From Bacteroidota bacterium (GTDB lineage Bacteria; Bacteroidota; Bacteroidia; Flavobacteriales_D; Crocinitomicaceae), in assembly GCA_016866375.1 (NCBI GenBank), contig VGMK01000099.1, forward strand, positions 1 to 7,466: 7,466 bases of DNA, written 5' to 3'. Below the pieces are notes generated by a model, which saw nothing but the letters and a program-made list of their open reading frames with translations, did no database searches and was not told the origin of the DNA. A program made the position numbers and the translations under genes. How positions within the stretch are numbered: position 1 is the first letter of the stretch; each line of letters opens with the position of its first letter. Shown one piece after another: positions 1 through 6,224 of the stretch.

Positions 1-1092
1 CTTCTTAATTCCGTTAATGGTTTGGAGTACATTTTCTAATGCGTTCGGCGTGTGTGCATAATCCACAATTACTGTCAATCCGCCTTGGCTTCTGTAATAT
101 TGAAATCTACCATCTACTGAATTTAAATTACTAAGGCCAGTTAAAACTTCTAGTGAATCAAATCCCAAAGACGTGGCAACACCATATACTGCCAATAAGT
201 TATAAGCATTAAATTCTCCAACCAATTTGGTGTGCACTTCTTTATTGTTGACTTGAAGTACCAAACCACTAAGTGCGTTCTCACTAATTTTTCCTTTAAA
301 ATCTGCAGGAGTTTTAAGTGCATAACTTATTTTTTGTGCCTTTGTGTTTTGCAACATTAGCGATCCGTTCTTATCGTCAACATTCGTCAAAGCAAAAGCA
401 GCGCTACTTAATTTATCAAAGAAGGCTTTTTTCACCTTTATATATTCTGAAAAGGTCTTGTGATAGTCTAAATGGTCATGTGTTATGTTGGTAAAAACTG
501 CACCTTTGAAATCCAATCCCGCAACACGATTTTGATGAATTGCATGCGAACTGACTTCCATAAAACAATACTTGCAACCTTGATCGACCATTTTTTTCAA
601 TAGCGCATTGAGTTGTACTGGATCAGGGGTGGTGTGTGTTGAAGGGATTTCCTCCTCACCAATCTTATTAACCACTGTTGAGAGCAACCCAGCTTTAGCT
701 CCTAGCTGCAAGAACAAGCTATGAAGTAGGGTTGTGGTGGTTGTCTTTCCATTGGTTCCTGTTACACCTACTAACTTAAGATTTCTTGATGGATGGTCGT
801 AAAAGTTACAAGCAGAAACGCCCAATGCGTAAGCAGAATCTGCAACTTCCATCACATTGACGTCTTCAAAAGACACCTTATTGATATCTTGAACTATAAA
901 ATTTCGACAACCATTGGCATAGGCTGCTGAAATATAATCATGGCCGTCGTTGTTTGTTCCTTTGATTGCAAAGAAAAGTGAAGACGGAGAAGCTTGACGA
1001 GAATCAAATATCAATAAATCAATGGTCTTATCTTGACCTCGTCTTACCCAAGAGAAAGAAATACCATTCAGTATATTATTGATTGTTTTCAT
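1..1092 (-). CDS. murE: UDP-N-acetylmuramoyl-tripeptide synthetase MurE, N-terminal 364 residues (runs off the left edge)
   Basis: This Mur ligase adds the third amino acid (meso-diaminopimelate or lysine) to UDP-MurNAc-L-Ala-D-Glu in the cytoplasm, using ATP. The frame is open from the ATG at 1092 to base 1, giving 364 residues where the family usually has about 480-500. Visible motifs are the ATP-binding loop GVTGTNGKTTTTT (109-121), TTPDP (154-158), EVSSHA (179-184), TNITHDHLDYH (201-211), a lysine at 221 in the place of the carbamylated lysine of E. coli MurE, and VDYAHTPNAL (343-352). The N-terminal part (about 25-100) fits the UDP-substrate domain. The segment that reads out DAP versus lysine specificity (DNPR in DAP-adding enzymes) lies beyond the edge, so the added amino acid cannot be told from this window. 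The start codon overlaps the ftsI stop by four bases (ATGA). Family assignment is secure. Confidence 0.96.
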   Translation of the reverse strand, partial: MKTINNILNGISFSWVRRGQDKTIDLLIFDSRQASPSSLFFAIKGTNNDGHDYISAAYANGCRNFIVQDINKVSFEDVNVMEVADSAYALGVSACNFYDHPSRNLKLVGVTGTNGKTTTTTLLHSLFLQLGAKAGLLSTVVNKIGEEEIPSTHTTPDPVQLNALLKKMVDQGCKYCFMEVSSHAIHQNRVAGLDFKGAVFTNITHDHLDYHKTFSEYIKVKKAFFDKLSSAAFALTNVDDKNGSLMLQNTKAQKISYALKTPADFKGKISENALSGLVLQVNNKEVHTKLVGEFNAYNLLAVYGVATSLGFDSLEVLTGLSNLNSVDGRFQYYRSQGGLTVIVDYAHTPNALENVLQTINGIKK

Positions 1093-3182
1093 TTAAATTC
1101 TAATCGTATTATTTGACCCCTTGTCAGCAAAGAACCAGGTGTAAGTGATTGTGACACCACCTTTCCAAATCCTGTCAACTTAACTATCAACCCTTTACTC
1201 TCGAGTATGTAGACGGCATCTTTGGCATTCATTCCAACAACGTTTGGTACTTTTCCGTCGAGTTTTAGTTTGCTCGAAATTATGACTTTTCCTTTCGTGG
1301 TGTCAGCTCCTTGCCAATCACCTAAAGACTCTATTACATATGGCAAACCTAATTTTTGAGTAACAGAAATAATATCTTTGGAATATCCTGTTTTAAACTG
1401 TGGTAAATCTTTTGATTTGACTCCTTCATTTACTGCCTTGTGGTATTTCAAAGAGGATGCAAAAACCTTATTTGCTACCTCGGCAAATACAGTTCCTGCA
1501 GCTTCAGCTCCATAATATGCTTTTTTTGGATTAGGCTTGTTTATGACCACAATACAGCTGTAAATTGGATGGTCTGCTGGAAAATATCCCACAAATGATG
1601 CTTGATAGGAACTGTTAGATTCGTCATCTCCGTATTCTCCTTTTTCTCCTTGAATTTTTGCTGTGCCCGTTTTTCCGGCAATTTTGAACATGGTACTTAT
1701 GAGTTTCTTTCCTGTACCATTAGTCATAACCCCTTTCAAGCACTCTTGCATAATTTTAATTGTTTGATCAGAGCAAATTTTTTCCTTAAGTACAACGGGG
1801 TCAAATTTTTGTAGCGATGCACCTCCTTTTCTAATCTCTTGCACGAAAAGTGGCCTAACAAGTTGCCCATTATTAGCTACGGCATTGTATAATGACAAGG
1901 TCTGCAGCGGTGTTTGCAAGACGCTATATCCAATAGACATCCAGGGCAGCGAAATGGCATTCCAGGCATCCGTTCCCGGTTTTGGGAACACGGGATTTGG
2001 TTCGCCTTTTAATTCAATTCCAAGAGATTCAGTAACACCAAATTGTTTAAGTTTATCAAGGAATTGCTGAGGTTCGTTGCGATATGCTTTATGAATAACT
2101 TGAGAAATCACATTGGATGATTTTTCGAAAGCCTGCTGAATGGTGATTTCTCCATAACCCAAGCCGTGATTTGAATCCTCGAGTTTATGGCCGTTAACAA
2201 AATTATACGTGCCGACGGCGTTAACCTTATCCGTAATTTTAAATTTCCCATCCTCTAATCCTGCCATTATGGAGGCAAGTTTCATGGTGGAGCCAGGCAC
2301 TTCCCCTTGAGCCAGGGCATAATTAAATTCATCTGCGCAGGTTCCGTCAGATTTTCTTTTCAAATTCGCAATGGCGCGAATGTAGCCTGTTTTTACCTCC
2401 ATAACGACTACACACCCGTGATCGGCCTCCAAATTAAGTACTTGTTTGTATAATTCTGAGTGAGCAACTTCCTGAATTTCTTTGTCAATGGTTGTCACCA
2501 CATCCGCTCCCTCCTCTGCATCTTTGGTTATTTGCCCAATTTTCTTCCAACCCGTTGCAAAACGCTGCTCTATTTCCTCTCCAGATTCTCCCTTCAAAAA
2601 ATTGTAATAGGCCCCATAAATTCCTATCATACGGTCATCACCAAGCGTTCTCTGCAACATTGGATTATAAGGTTTTTCTATTTTTATATTTTCAGCGTCG
2701 TCAACCAATCCACCTTTAAATCTTCCCAATTTAAATATGGGGAATTGCCTTAATTTCAATCTTTGGTCGTTGGTAACTGCTTTTTTAATCAAGACACTTC
2801 TGCTACCCTCTTTTCTGCCTTTCTGAATCAATTCTAAATAGTAATTCTTATTCTTTTTTGGGAACATTTTCTGAAGTGCGTCTCCCAATTCATTCAGGTC
2901 TTCATCCAAAACTTTTTTATCTACAACCATGGGGTCCATATATACATCGTAGTAAGCGACATGCGTAAGAAGCGTATTATAATTTCTGTCTAGGATATCT
3001 CCTTTTCTTGCAGGTCTGTCTACGGTTCTATATGGTATTCTTTTATCCGAATCTGAAAATACCTTCGAATTACCATCTAATTGAAGCGCCATAGTCTTGT
3101 ATAAAACTATGATCATCAAAACCAAAAAGCCAAAATAGATGGCATATGCTCGTAAATACAAAAAATTCTTATCCTTACTCAT
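1089..3182 (-). CDS. ftsI: Division-specific peptidoglycan D,D-transpeptidase (penicillin-binding protein, FtsI/PBP3 class) with C-terminal PASTA domain
   Basis: This 697-residue class B penicillin-binding protein should cross-link septal peptidoglycan in the periplasm. A short cytoplasmic N-terminus leads into one membrane helix (about 11-31). RPARKGDILDRN (56-67) is the usual start of the dimerisation/pedestal module, followed by the transpeptidase domain (about 225-580). All three active-site motifs are intact: STMK with the nucleophile Ser298 and Lys301, SSN at 355-357, and KTGT at 504-507. Residues of about 640-697 form a PASTA domain (VPNVVGMNAKDA near its start). A PASTA domain is absent from E. 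coli FtsI but known in Bacteroidota and Gram-positive relatives. The gene starts inside the stop of the ftsL-like gene (ATGA) and ends in the same way over the murE start, so translational coupling is likely. The position in the dcw cluster supports FtsI rather than the elongation enzyme PBP2. Confidence 0.95.
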   Translation of the reverse strand: MSKDKNFLYLRAYAIYFGFLVLMIIVLYKTMALQLDGNSKVFSDSDKRIPYRTVDRPARKGDILDRNYNTLLTHVAYYDVYMDPMVVDKKVLDEDLNELGDALQKMFPKKNKNYYLELIQKGRKEGSRSVLIKKAVTNDQRLKLRQFPIFKLGRFKGGLVDDAENIKIEKPYNPMLQRTLGDDRMIGIYGAYYNFLKGESGEEIEQRFATGWKKIGQITKDAEEGADVVTTIDKEIQEVAHSELYKQVLNLEADHGCVVVMEVKTGYIRAIANLKRKSDGTCADEFNYALAQGEVPGSTMKLASIMAGLEDGKFKITDKVNAVGTYNFVNGHKLEDSNHGLGYGEITIQQAFEKSSNVISQVIHKAYRNEPQQFLDKLKQFGVTESLGIELKGEPNPVFPKPGTDAWNAISLPWMSIGYSVLQTPLQTLSLYNAVANNGQLVRPLFVQEIRKGGASLQKFDPVVLKEKICSDQTIKIMQECLKGVMTNGTGKKLISTMFKIAGKTGTAKIQGEKGEYGDDESNSSYQASFVGYFPADHPIYSCIVVINKPNPKKAYYGAEAAGTVFAEVANKVFASSLKYHKAVNEGVKSKDLPQFKTGYSKDIISVTQKLGLPYVIESLGDWQGADTTKGKVIISSKLKLDGKVPNVVGMNAKDAVYILESKGLIVKLTGFGKVVSQSLTPGSLLTRGQIIRLEFK

Positions 3183-3598
3183 CGCCTTACTCGGATTACT
3201 TTGGTTGCATTTTTTGTTTCTTCAAGACCCCTTGGTGTAAGCTTCTCTAAGAGATTCATTCTTCTCGTTTCAGTTTCTAATTTTGATTTGAGTTCTACAT
3301 ACTCTGCTGCACTTTGATCTAGACCTCGTTGTGCTTTTATGATGTCTTTCCCTACTTGTTTTCCGTAGTATCCTTTGGCGATCAATAGAATAAGAAGAAA
3401 CATTATGAAGAAAATAAAACTAAGATTATTCAAAAAAAACTCTTTGGTAAGAAAATCACCATTGAGTATTTGGTTGAAAGCACTAGACTTTTTTTCATTT
3501 TTCTCTATAGGTTTATTCGAAGCCGTTTTACTCTCCGCTTTTTTCTCTGGTTCCTCGTCCTTTGGCAGGTTATATTCTATGTAGTCGTTGTCGGTCAT
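3179..3598 (-). CDS. ftsL: FtsL-like divisome membrane protein
   Basis: This 139-residue bitopic protein has a long, lysine- and glutamate-rich cytoplasmic N-terminus (about 1-56), one hydrophobic helix (about 57-76, FIFFIMFLLILLIAKG) and a short extracytoplasmic region with a heptad-like charged stretch (about 85-120) that could form a coiled coil. This architecture, and its place between rsmH and ftsI, is that of FtsL, which in other bacteria forms a complex with FtsB and FtsQ and helps activate FtsWI. Primary sequence in this family is poorly conserved, so the call rests on topology and gene order rather than on motifs. Similar Bacteroidota genes have at times been labelled S-adenosyl-methyltransferase, probably carried over from the rsmH neighbour; I see no methyltransferase motif here. 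GGAG lies seven bases before the ATG, an SD-like site inside the end of rsmH. Both junctions are ATGA overlaps. Confidence 0.82.
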   Translation of the reverse strand: MTDNDYIEYNLPKDEEPEKKAESKTASNKPIEKNEKKSSAFNQILNGDFLTKEFFLNNLSFIFFIMFLLILLIAKGYYGKQVGKDIIKAQRGLDQSAAEYVELKSKLETETRRMNLLEKLTPRGLEETKNATKVIRVRR

Positions 3599-4506
3599 AT
3601 TTTCTCCGCTATTCTTAATTTTGCACTGCGTGAGCGAGAATTGAGTTCAATTTCTTTTTCGCTGGGAACAATAGGATGGCGAGTCACCTCGTTTAGGGGT
3701 TTCTGTACGTTACCGAAGAAATCTTTTTTGATATTTCCATCGAAAGACCCTCGTTTCATGAAATTTTTAACTAATCTGTCCTCCAATGAATGATAGGAAA
3801 TTACAACCAGTCTTCCCTGCGGTTGAAGTAAGTCCGAAGCTTGTTCGAGCATAGATTTTAACACTTCCAATTCTTGATTTACTTCGATTCGAATCGCTTG
3901 AAAAACTTGAGCAAAGAATTTATGATCTTTAAATTTTGGAGCAAAATGTTTCAAAACCTCCATTAATTCAAGCGTAGTTATAATCGGGTTAACTGCACGT
4001 TTTGACACAATAGTTGCCGCCATAGCGCGAGAGGCTGATAACTCACCGTAATGTTTGAATATGTTTATGAGCTTTTCCTCCTCGTAGTGATTAAGCACAT
4101 CGTAAGCAGATAATTTAGCTTTTTGATTCATTCGCATGTCCAGGCGAGCATTCTCCCGAATACTAAATCCTCTGTTAGGCTCGTCAAATTGATAGGAAGA
4201 AACCCCAAGATCAGCGAATAATCCATCGATGGCCGAAATATTATACTGTTTCAAGTGGTTCTTCAAATAGCCAAAATTGGCAGCAATTAATTGAAAATTT
4301 GGTGCTTTCCATGCGTTGCGCTGAGCAGCTTCATCTTGATCGAATGCAAAGAGTTTACCTTTATTATTTAAAGCATTGAAAATCGCTTTAGAATGTCCAC
4401 CCCCGCCGAATGTAACATCTACATAGATGCCGTCAGACTTAATATTTAAGCCCTCTATGCACTCATTAAAGAGTACTGGTATGTGGTAAACCGAATTATT
4501 CTCCAT
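3595..4506 (-). CDS. rsmH: 16S rRNA (cytosine(1402)-N(4))-methyltransferase RsmH (MraW)
   Basis: RsmH uses S-adenosylmethionine to methylate N4 of C1402 in the decoding centre of 16S rRNA. From the ATG at 4506 the product is 303 residues, normal for the family. Signatures are VDVTFGGGGHS (29-39, SAM-binding loop), FDQDEAA (55-61), LGVSSYQFD (100-108) followed by RGFS and LDMRMN (122-127), HYGELSASRA (152-161), FQAIRIEVNQEL (202-213), ISYHSLEDRLVK (236-247) and the C-terminal RSRSAKLR (291-298). An in-frame GTG four codons upstream (4518) would add MIWT. I prefer the ATG because homologues begin just before the conserved HIPVL segment (8-12). The gene overlaps the end of mraZ by 11 bases and the ftsL-like start by four, placing it firmly in the dcw operon. 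Confidence 0.96.
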   Translation of the reverse strand: MENNSVYHIPVLFNECIEGLNIKSDGIYVDVTFGGGGHSKAIFNALNNKGKLFAFDQDEAAQRNAWKAPNFQLIAANFGYLKNHLKQYNISAIDGLFADLGVSSYQFDEPNRGFSIRENARLDMRMNQKAKLSAYDVLNHYEEEKLINIFKHYGELSASRAMAATIVSKRAVNPIITTLELMEVLKHFAPKFKDHKFFAQVFQAIRIEVNQELEVLKSMLEQASDLLQPQGRLVVISYHSLEDRLVKNFMKRGSFDGNIKKDFFGNVQKPLNEVTRHPIVPSEKEIELNSRSRSAKLRIAEKI

Positions 4507-4954
4507 TGTCCAAATCACCCATTACTTCATCCGCTAAATCAGCGAAATCAGCCATGTTCCCTTCGATTAATTCGAAGTATTTGGATTTGTCCCAGATTTC
4601 AACTCGATCGTTGTATGCTATCAACATAACCTCCGAAATAAGTCCCACTCGCTCCATCAATGCAGCAGGAATAAGCACCCTTCCTGCATTATCCAAGCTT
4701 ACCTGTTTGGCTCCTTGATGAAATAAACGGTAGAACATCCTGTTCTTTGGTTTGAATAAGTTCATCTTTGAAAGTTTTTCACTAATTCTCTCCCAGTCTG
4801 GAAGAGGAAACATGGTCAAACATTCTTCGAACCCCTTATTCAACATAAAATCTCGCTGAGACGACGTAGGAAGCTGCTTCCGTAAACTGGAAGGAAATAA
4901 AAAACGACCTTTTTCATCGAGTTTTACCTCAAATTCTCCTACTAATCCTGCCAT
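4496..4954 (-). CDS. mraZ: Transcriptional regulator MraZ
   Basis: MraZ is a DNA-binding protein of the AbrB/SpoVT superfamily that forms a ring-shaped oligomer and, in the bacteria where it has been studied, controls its own dcw operon by binding short direct repeats near the promoter. The 152-residue product has the expected two tandem half-domains, each with the conserved DxxGR motif: DEKGR at 13-17, followed by FLFPSSLR (18-25), and DNAGR at 88-92, followed by VLIP. The C-terminal tail (about 125-152) is acidic. The ATG at 4954 is the first possible start because an in-frame TAA lies two codons upstream. As in most dcw clusters it is the first gene, and the repeats at 4983-5002 lie about 30 bases upstream in the expected orientation. 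Confidence 0.95.
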   Translation of the reverse strand: MAGLVGEFEVKLDEKGRFLFPSSLRKQLPTSSQRDFMLNKGFEECLTMFPLPDWERISEKLSKMNLFKPKNRMFYRLFHQGAKQVSLDNAGRVLIPAALMERVGLISEVMLIAYNDRVEIWDKSKYFELIEGNMADFADLADEVMGDLDNGE

Positions 4955-4982
4955 AGCTTAATAATGAGTAAAATTAATGGAA

Positions 4983-5002
4983 TAATTACCACTTTTTACC
5001 AC
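4983..5002 (-). promoter_or_regulatory. Candidate MraZ operator: two GTGGTA boxes spaced 10 bases
   Basis: Read toward mraZ on the minus strand, two GTGGTA hexamers begin exactly 10 bases apart, at 5002 and 4992, each followed by an A/T-rich half-turn. The second box ends 32 bases before the mraZ ATG. E. coli MraZ binds TGGGN repeats separated by five bases, and a Mollicutes MraZ binds AAAGTG-type repeats with the same 10-base period. Here the repeat has T in place of the third G of TGGG, so it is a variant. Autoregulation by MraZ is inferred from position, period and orientation. A -7/-33 promoter for mraZ is not clear; the best partial match, TATATTG, overlaps the first box. Confidence 0.6.
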
Positions 5003-5054
5003 AATATATGAAATTGTTGATAACTTGTTACGTTTTATCGAATGCAATGGTTTC

Positions 5055-5096
5055 ATTTCAGAAGTAAAATAACTGAAATTGTTTATTTTACTGAAT
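5055..5096. repeat. Overlapping inverted repeats in the mraZ/eamA divergent region
   Basis: Two perfect inverted repeats interlock. ATTTCAG (5055-5061) pairs with CTGAAAT (5073-5079) around 11 bases. AGTAAAATAA (5063-5072) pairs with TTATTTTACT (5083-5092) around 10 bases. The left arm of the second lies in the loop of the first, and a third CTGAA copy follows at 5091-5095. As RNA the two stems could be alternatives; as DNA they could be a repressor operator. The region is very A/T-rich, which makes such repeats more likely by chance. No function can be assigned. Confidence 0.55.
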
Positions 5097-5106
5097 TTTT
5101 GTACTT

Positions 5107-5126
5107 GTGGGATTTTGTGGGATTTT
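5107..5126 (+). promoter_or_regulatory. Candidate operator: perfect tandem repeat of GTGGGATTTT pointing toward the transporter gene
   Basis: The 10-mer GTGGGATTTT occurs twice in direct tandem (5107-5116 and 5117-5126) on the plus strand. It contains TGGGA, five bases, TGGGA, which is the spacing and sequence of the E. coli MraZ boxes, but it faces away from mraZ and toward the gene at 5210, ending 83 bases before its start. A further GTGG at 5147 is in phase at 30 bases from the second copy. TTG (5079-5081), 20 bases, TACTTGTG (5102-5109) is a one-mismatch Bacteroidota promoter that would place these boxes over its start site. The repeat is seen directly; binding by MraZ is inferred. Confidence 0.5.
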
Positions 5127-5177
5127 TTTTAACATCTTATTCACAAGTGGCGTTCACAAGTTTTTAAACCGCCGACA

Positions 5178-5205
5178 TTGTCAGGAGATGATTGACTTAA
5201 TTTTG
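5178..5205 (+). promoter_or_regulatory. Candidate Bacteroidota promoter for the EamA transporter gene
   Basis: TTG (5178-5180), 17 bases, then TAATTTTG (5198-5205) fits the Bacteroidota TTG / TAnnTTTG promoter form, with a spacer at the short end of the accepted range. The -7 element ends four bases before the ATG at 5210, so a transcript starting at the usual distance would carry almost no leader. The alternative promoter at 5079-5109 would give a normal leader of roughly 95 bases. The sequence does not decide between them. Confidence 0.35.
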
Positions 5206-5209
5206 AGTA

Positions 5210-6127
5210 ATGACAAATGCACTGAAAAGTTGGATTCTTTTGATAATACTGTCTATTATTTGGGGGAGCTCCTTCATCTTAATGAAAAAGGCGATGTATA
5301 GCAGTTCGGGCGAAACTATTTTCAGTTCATCCCAAGTAGGATCACTTCGTATGTTGATTGCTTCAACGGTATTATTACCGTGGGCTATTAAAGGTTGGCG
5401 GGCACTAAAATCGAAAAAGGACGTGCTCTTTTTTTTCGTGGTGGGGACATGTGGAAGTTTCTTACCAGCTTTCTTATTTACATTTGCAGAAACAGGTATT
5501 ACCTCAGGTCTTGCAGGTATGTTGAATAGTTTCACCCCAATTTTTACTTTACTCCTAACCTTTTTAGTTCTTAGACAACGACTTTACCCTTCTCAATATT
5601 TAGGTGTGAGCATTGGCACTATTGGAATTATTTTACTCGTATTGACAGGTCAAAAAAGCGCTTTGTCCGGAGATATTATCCATATTTTTGCGGTAGTTTT
5701 AGCCACTTTACTTTATGCCATTAGTTTAAGTACCATCAAGTATAAACTTTCGCACTACACGTCCTTGCAGGTGACAAGTATTTCACTTTCTCTAGTTTGG
5801 TTGCCATCCCTTTTAATTGTGATATTTTCCAAAACTATGTCCGTTGTAGCATCGCATGAATTTGCAAAAGAAGGGCTCACAGCAATAATTCTTCTCGCTT
5901 TGATTGGAACAGCACTAGCTACTGTCCTGTTTAATATAACCATCCGTTTATCTTCTCCTCTATTTGCCAGCAGCGTAACCTACTTGATGCCAATTGTATC
6001 TGTATTTATCGGCTGGCAATTTAACGAAGTAATTGTTCGGGAACAGATTGGCTCGATGCTCATTATTCTTCTTGGCGTCCTCTTGGCCAATTTGCCCCTT
6101 TTCCTGAGTCGATTTAAGACCAAATAA
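5210..6127 (+). CDS. EamA/DMT-superfamily permease (10 membrane helices), substrate unknown
   Basis: This 305-residue integral inner-membrane protein has the tandem EamA architecture of the drug/metabolite transporter superfamily: first repeat about residues 8-145, second about 156-297, each with about five hydrophobic helices. Typical family features are IWGSSFILMKKA in helix 1 (17-28), NSFTPIFTLLLTFLVLRQRL closing the first repeat (106-125), and SVTYLMPIVSVFIGW (255-269) with VIVREQ in the second. Members export amino acids, nucleobases, cofactors or other small metabolites, and substrate cannot be predicted from sequence. The ATG at 5210 is the first start in frame, because TGA lies at 5204-5206. 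It is transcribed divergently from mraZ with a 255-base gap containing shared candidate operators. It appears to be monocistronic, since rplU downstream has its own promoter. There is no clear Shine-Dalgarno at this start; an AGGAG at 5183-5187 is too far upstream to serve it. Confidence 0.9.
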   Translation: MTNALKSWILLIILSIIWGSSFILMKKAMYSSSGETIFSSSQVGSLRMLIASTVLLPWAIKGWRALKSKKDVLFFFVVGTCGSFLPAFLFTFAETGITSGLAGMLNSFTPIFTLLLTFLVLRQRLYPSQYLGVSIGTIGIILLVLTGQKSALSGDIIHIFAVVLATLLYAISLSTIKYKLSHYTSLQVTSISLSLVWLPSLLIVIFSKTMSVVASHEFAKEGLTAIILLALIGTALATVLFNITIRLSSPLFASSVTYLMPIVSVFIGWQFNEVIVREQIGSMLIILLGVLLANLPLFLSRFKTK

Positions 6128-6167
6128 ATTGTTTTGATTTTCTCAGTAAATAAATGGAGAAAAAATC

Positions 6168-6198
6168 TTTGGGAGATCGGGATAAATTTGTAACTTTG
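6168..6198 (+). promoter_or_regulatory. Bacteroidota housekeeping promoter for rplU-rpmA
   Basis: TTTG at 6168-6171, a 19-base spacer and TAACTTTG at 6191-6198 match the -33/-7 consensus (TTTG, 19-21 bases, TAnnTTTG) used by the unusual primary sigma factor of Bacteroidota. Transcription would start near 6203-6206, leaving a leader of about 20 bases before the rplU ATG. This is the best promoter in the window and the strongest single indicator of the phylum. Confidence 0.85.
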
Positions 6199-6224
6199 CA
6201 GTCCAAAAATTAAAATTTAGCTAT

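Noticed and set aside
53..61. TGTGCATAA, an exact DnaA-box match on the minus strand
   Set aside because: It lies inside conserved murE coding sequence and is of the frequency expected by chance in an A/T-rich window.
1602..2753. Several plus-strand open frames of 60-100 codons opposite ftsI
   Set aside because: They mirror the conserved transpeptidase coding sequence, have low-complexity translations and no plausible promoters. They are antisense shadows.
4999..5010. TATATTG on the minus strand as the mraZ -7 promoter element
   Set aside because: It lacks one T of TAnnTTTG and has no TTG at a suitable distance upstream, so the mraZ promoter is left unassigned.
5107..5301. Open frame of 64 codons starting at GTG in the tandem repeat, with an internal ATG at 5188 preceded by AGGAG; possible small gene or leader peptide
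   Set aside because: Its second half is an out-of-frame reading of the well-supported transporter gene, it has no recognisable features, and its first half is made of the repeat and A/T-rich intergenic sequence. The AGGAG is probably chance in a phylum that rarely depends on Shine-Dalgarno sites.
6136..6167. GATTTTCTC ... GAGAAAAAATC hairpin after the transporter gene, possible terminator
   Set aside because: The stem is almost all A/T, carries a two-base bulge and has no following T-run. It also abuts the rplU -33 element, so a terminator role is not supported.
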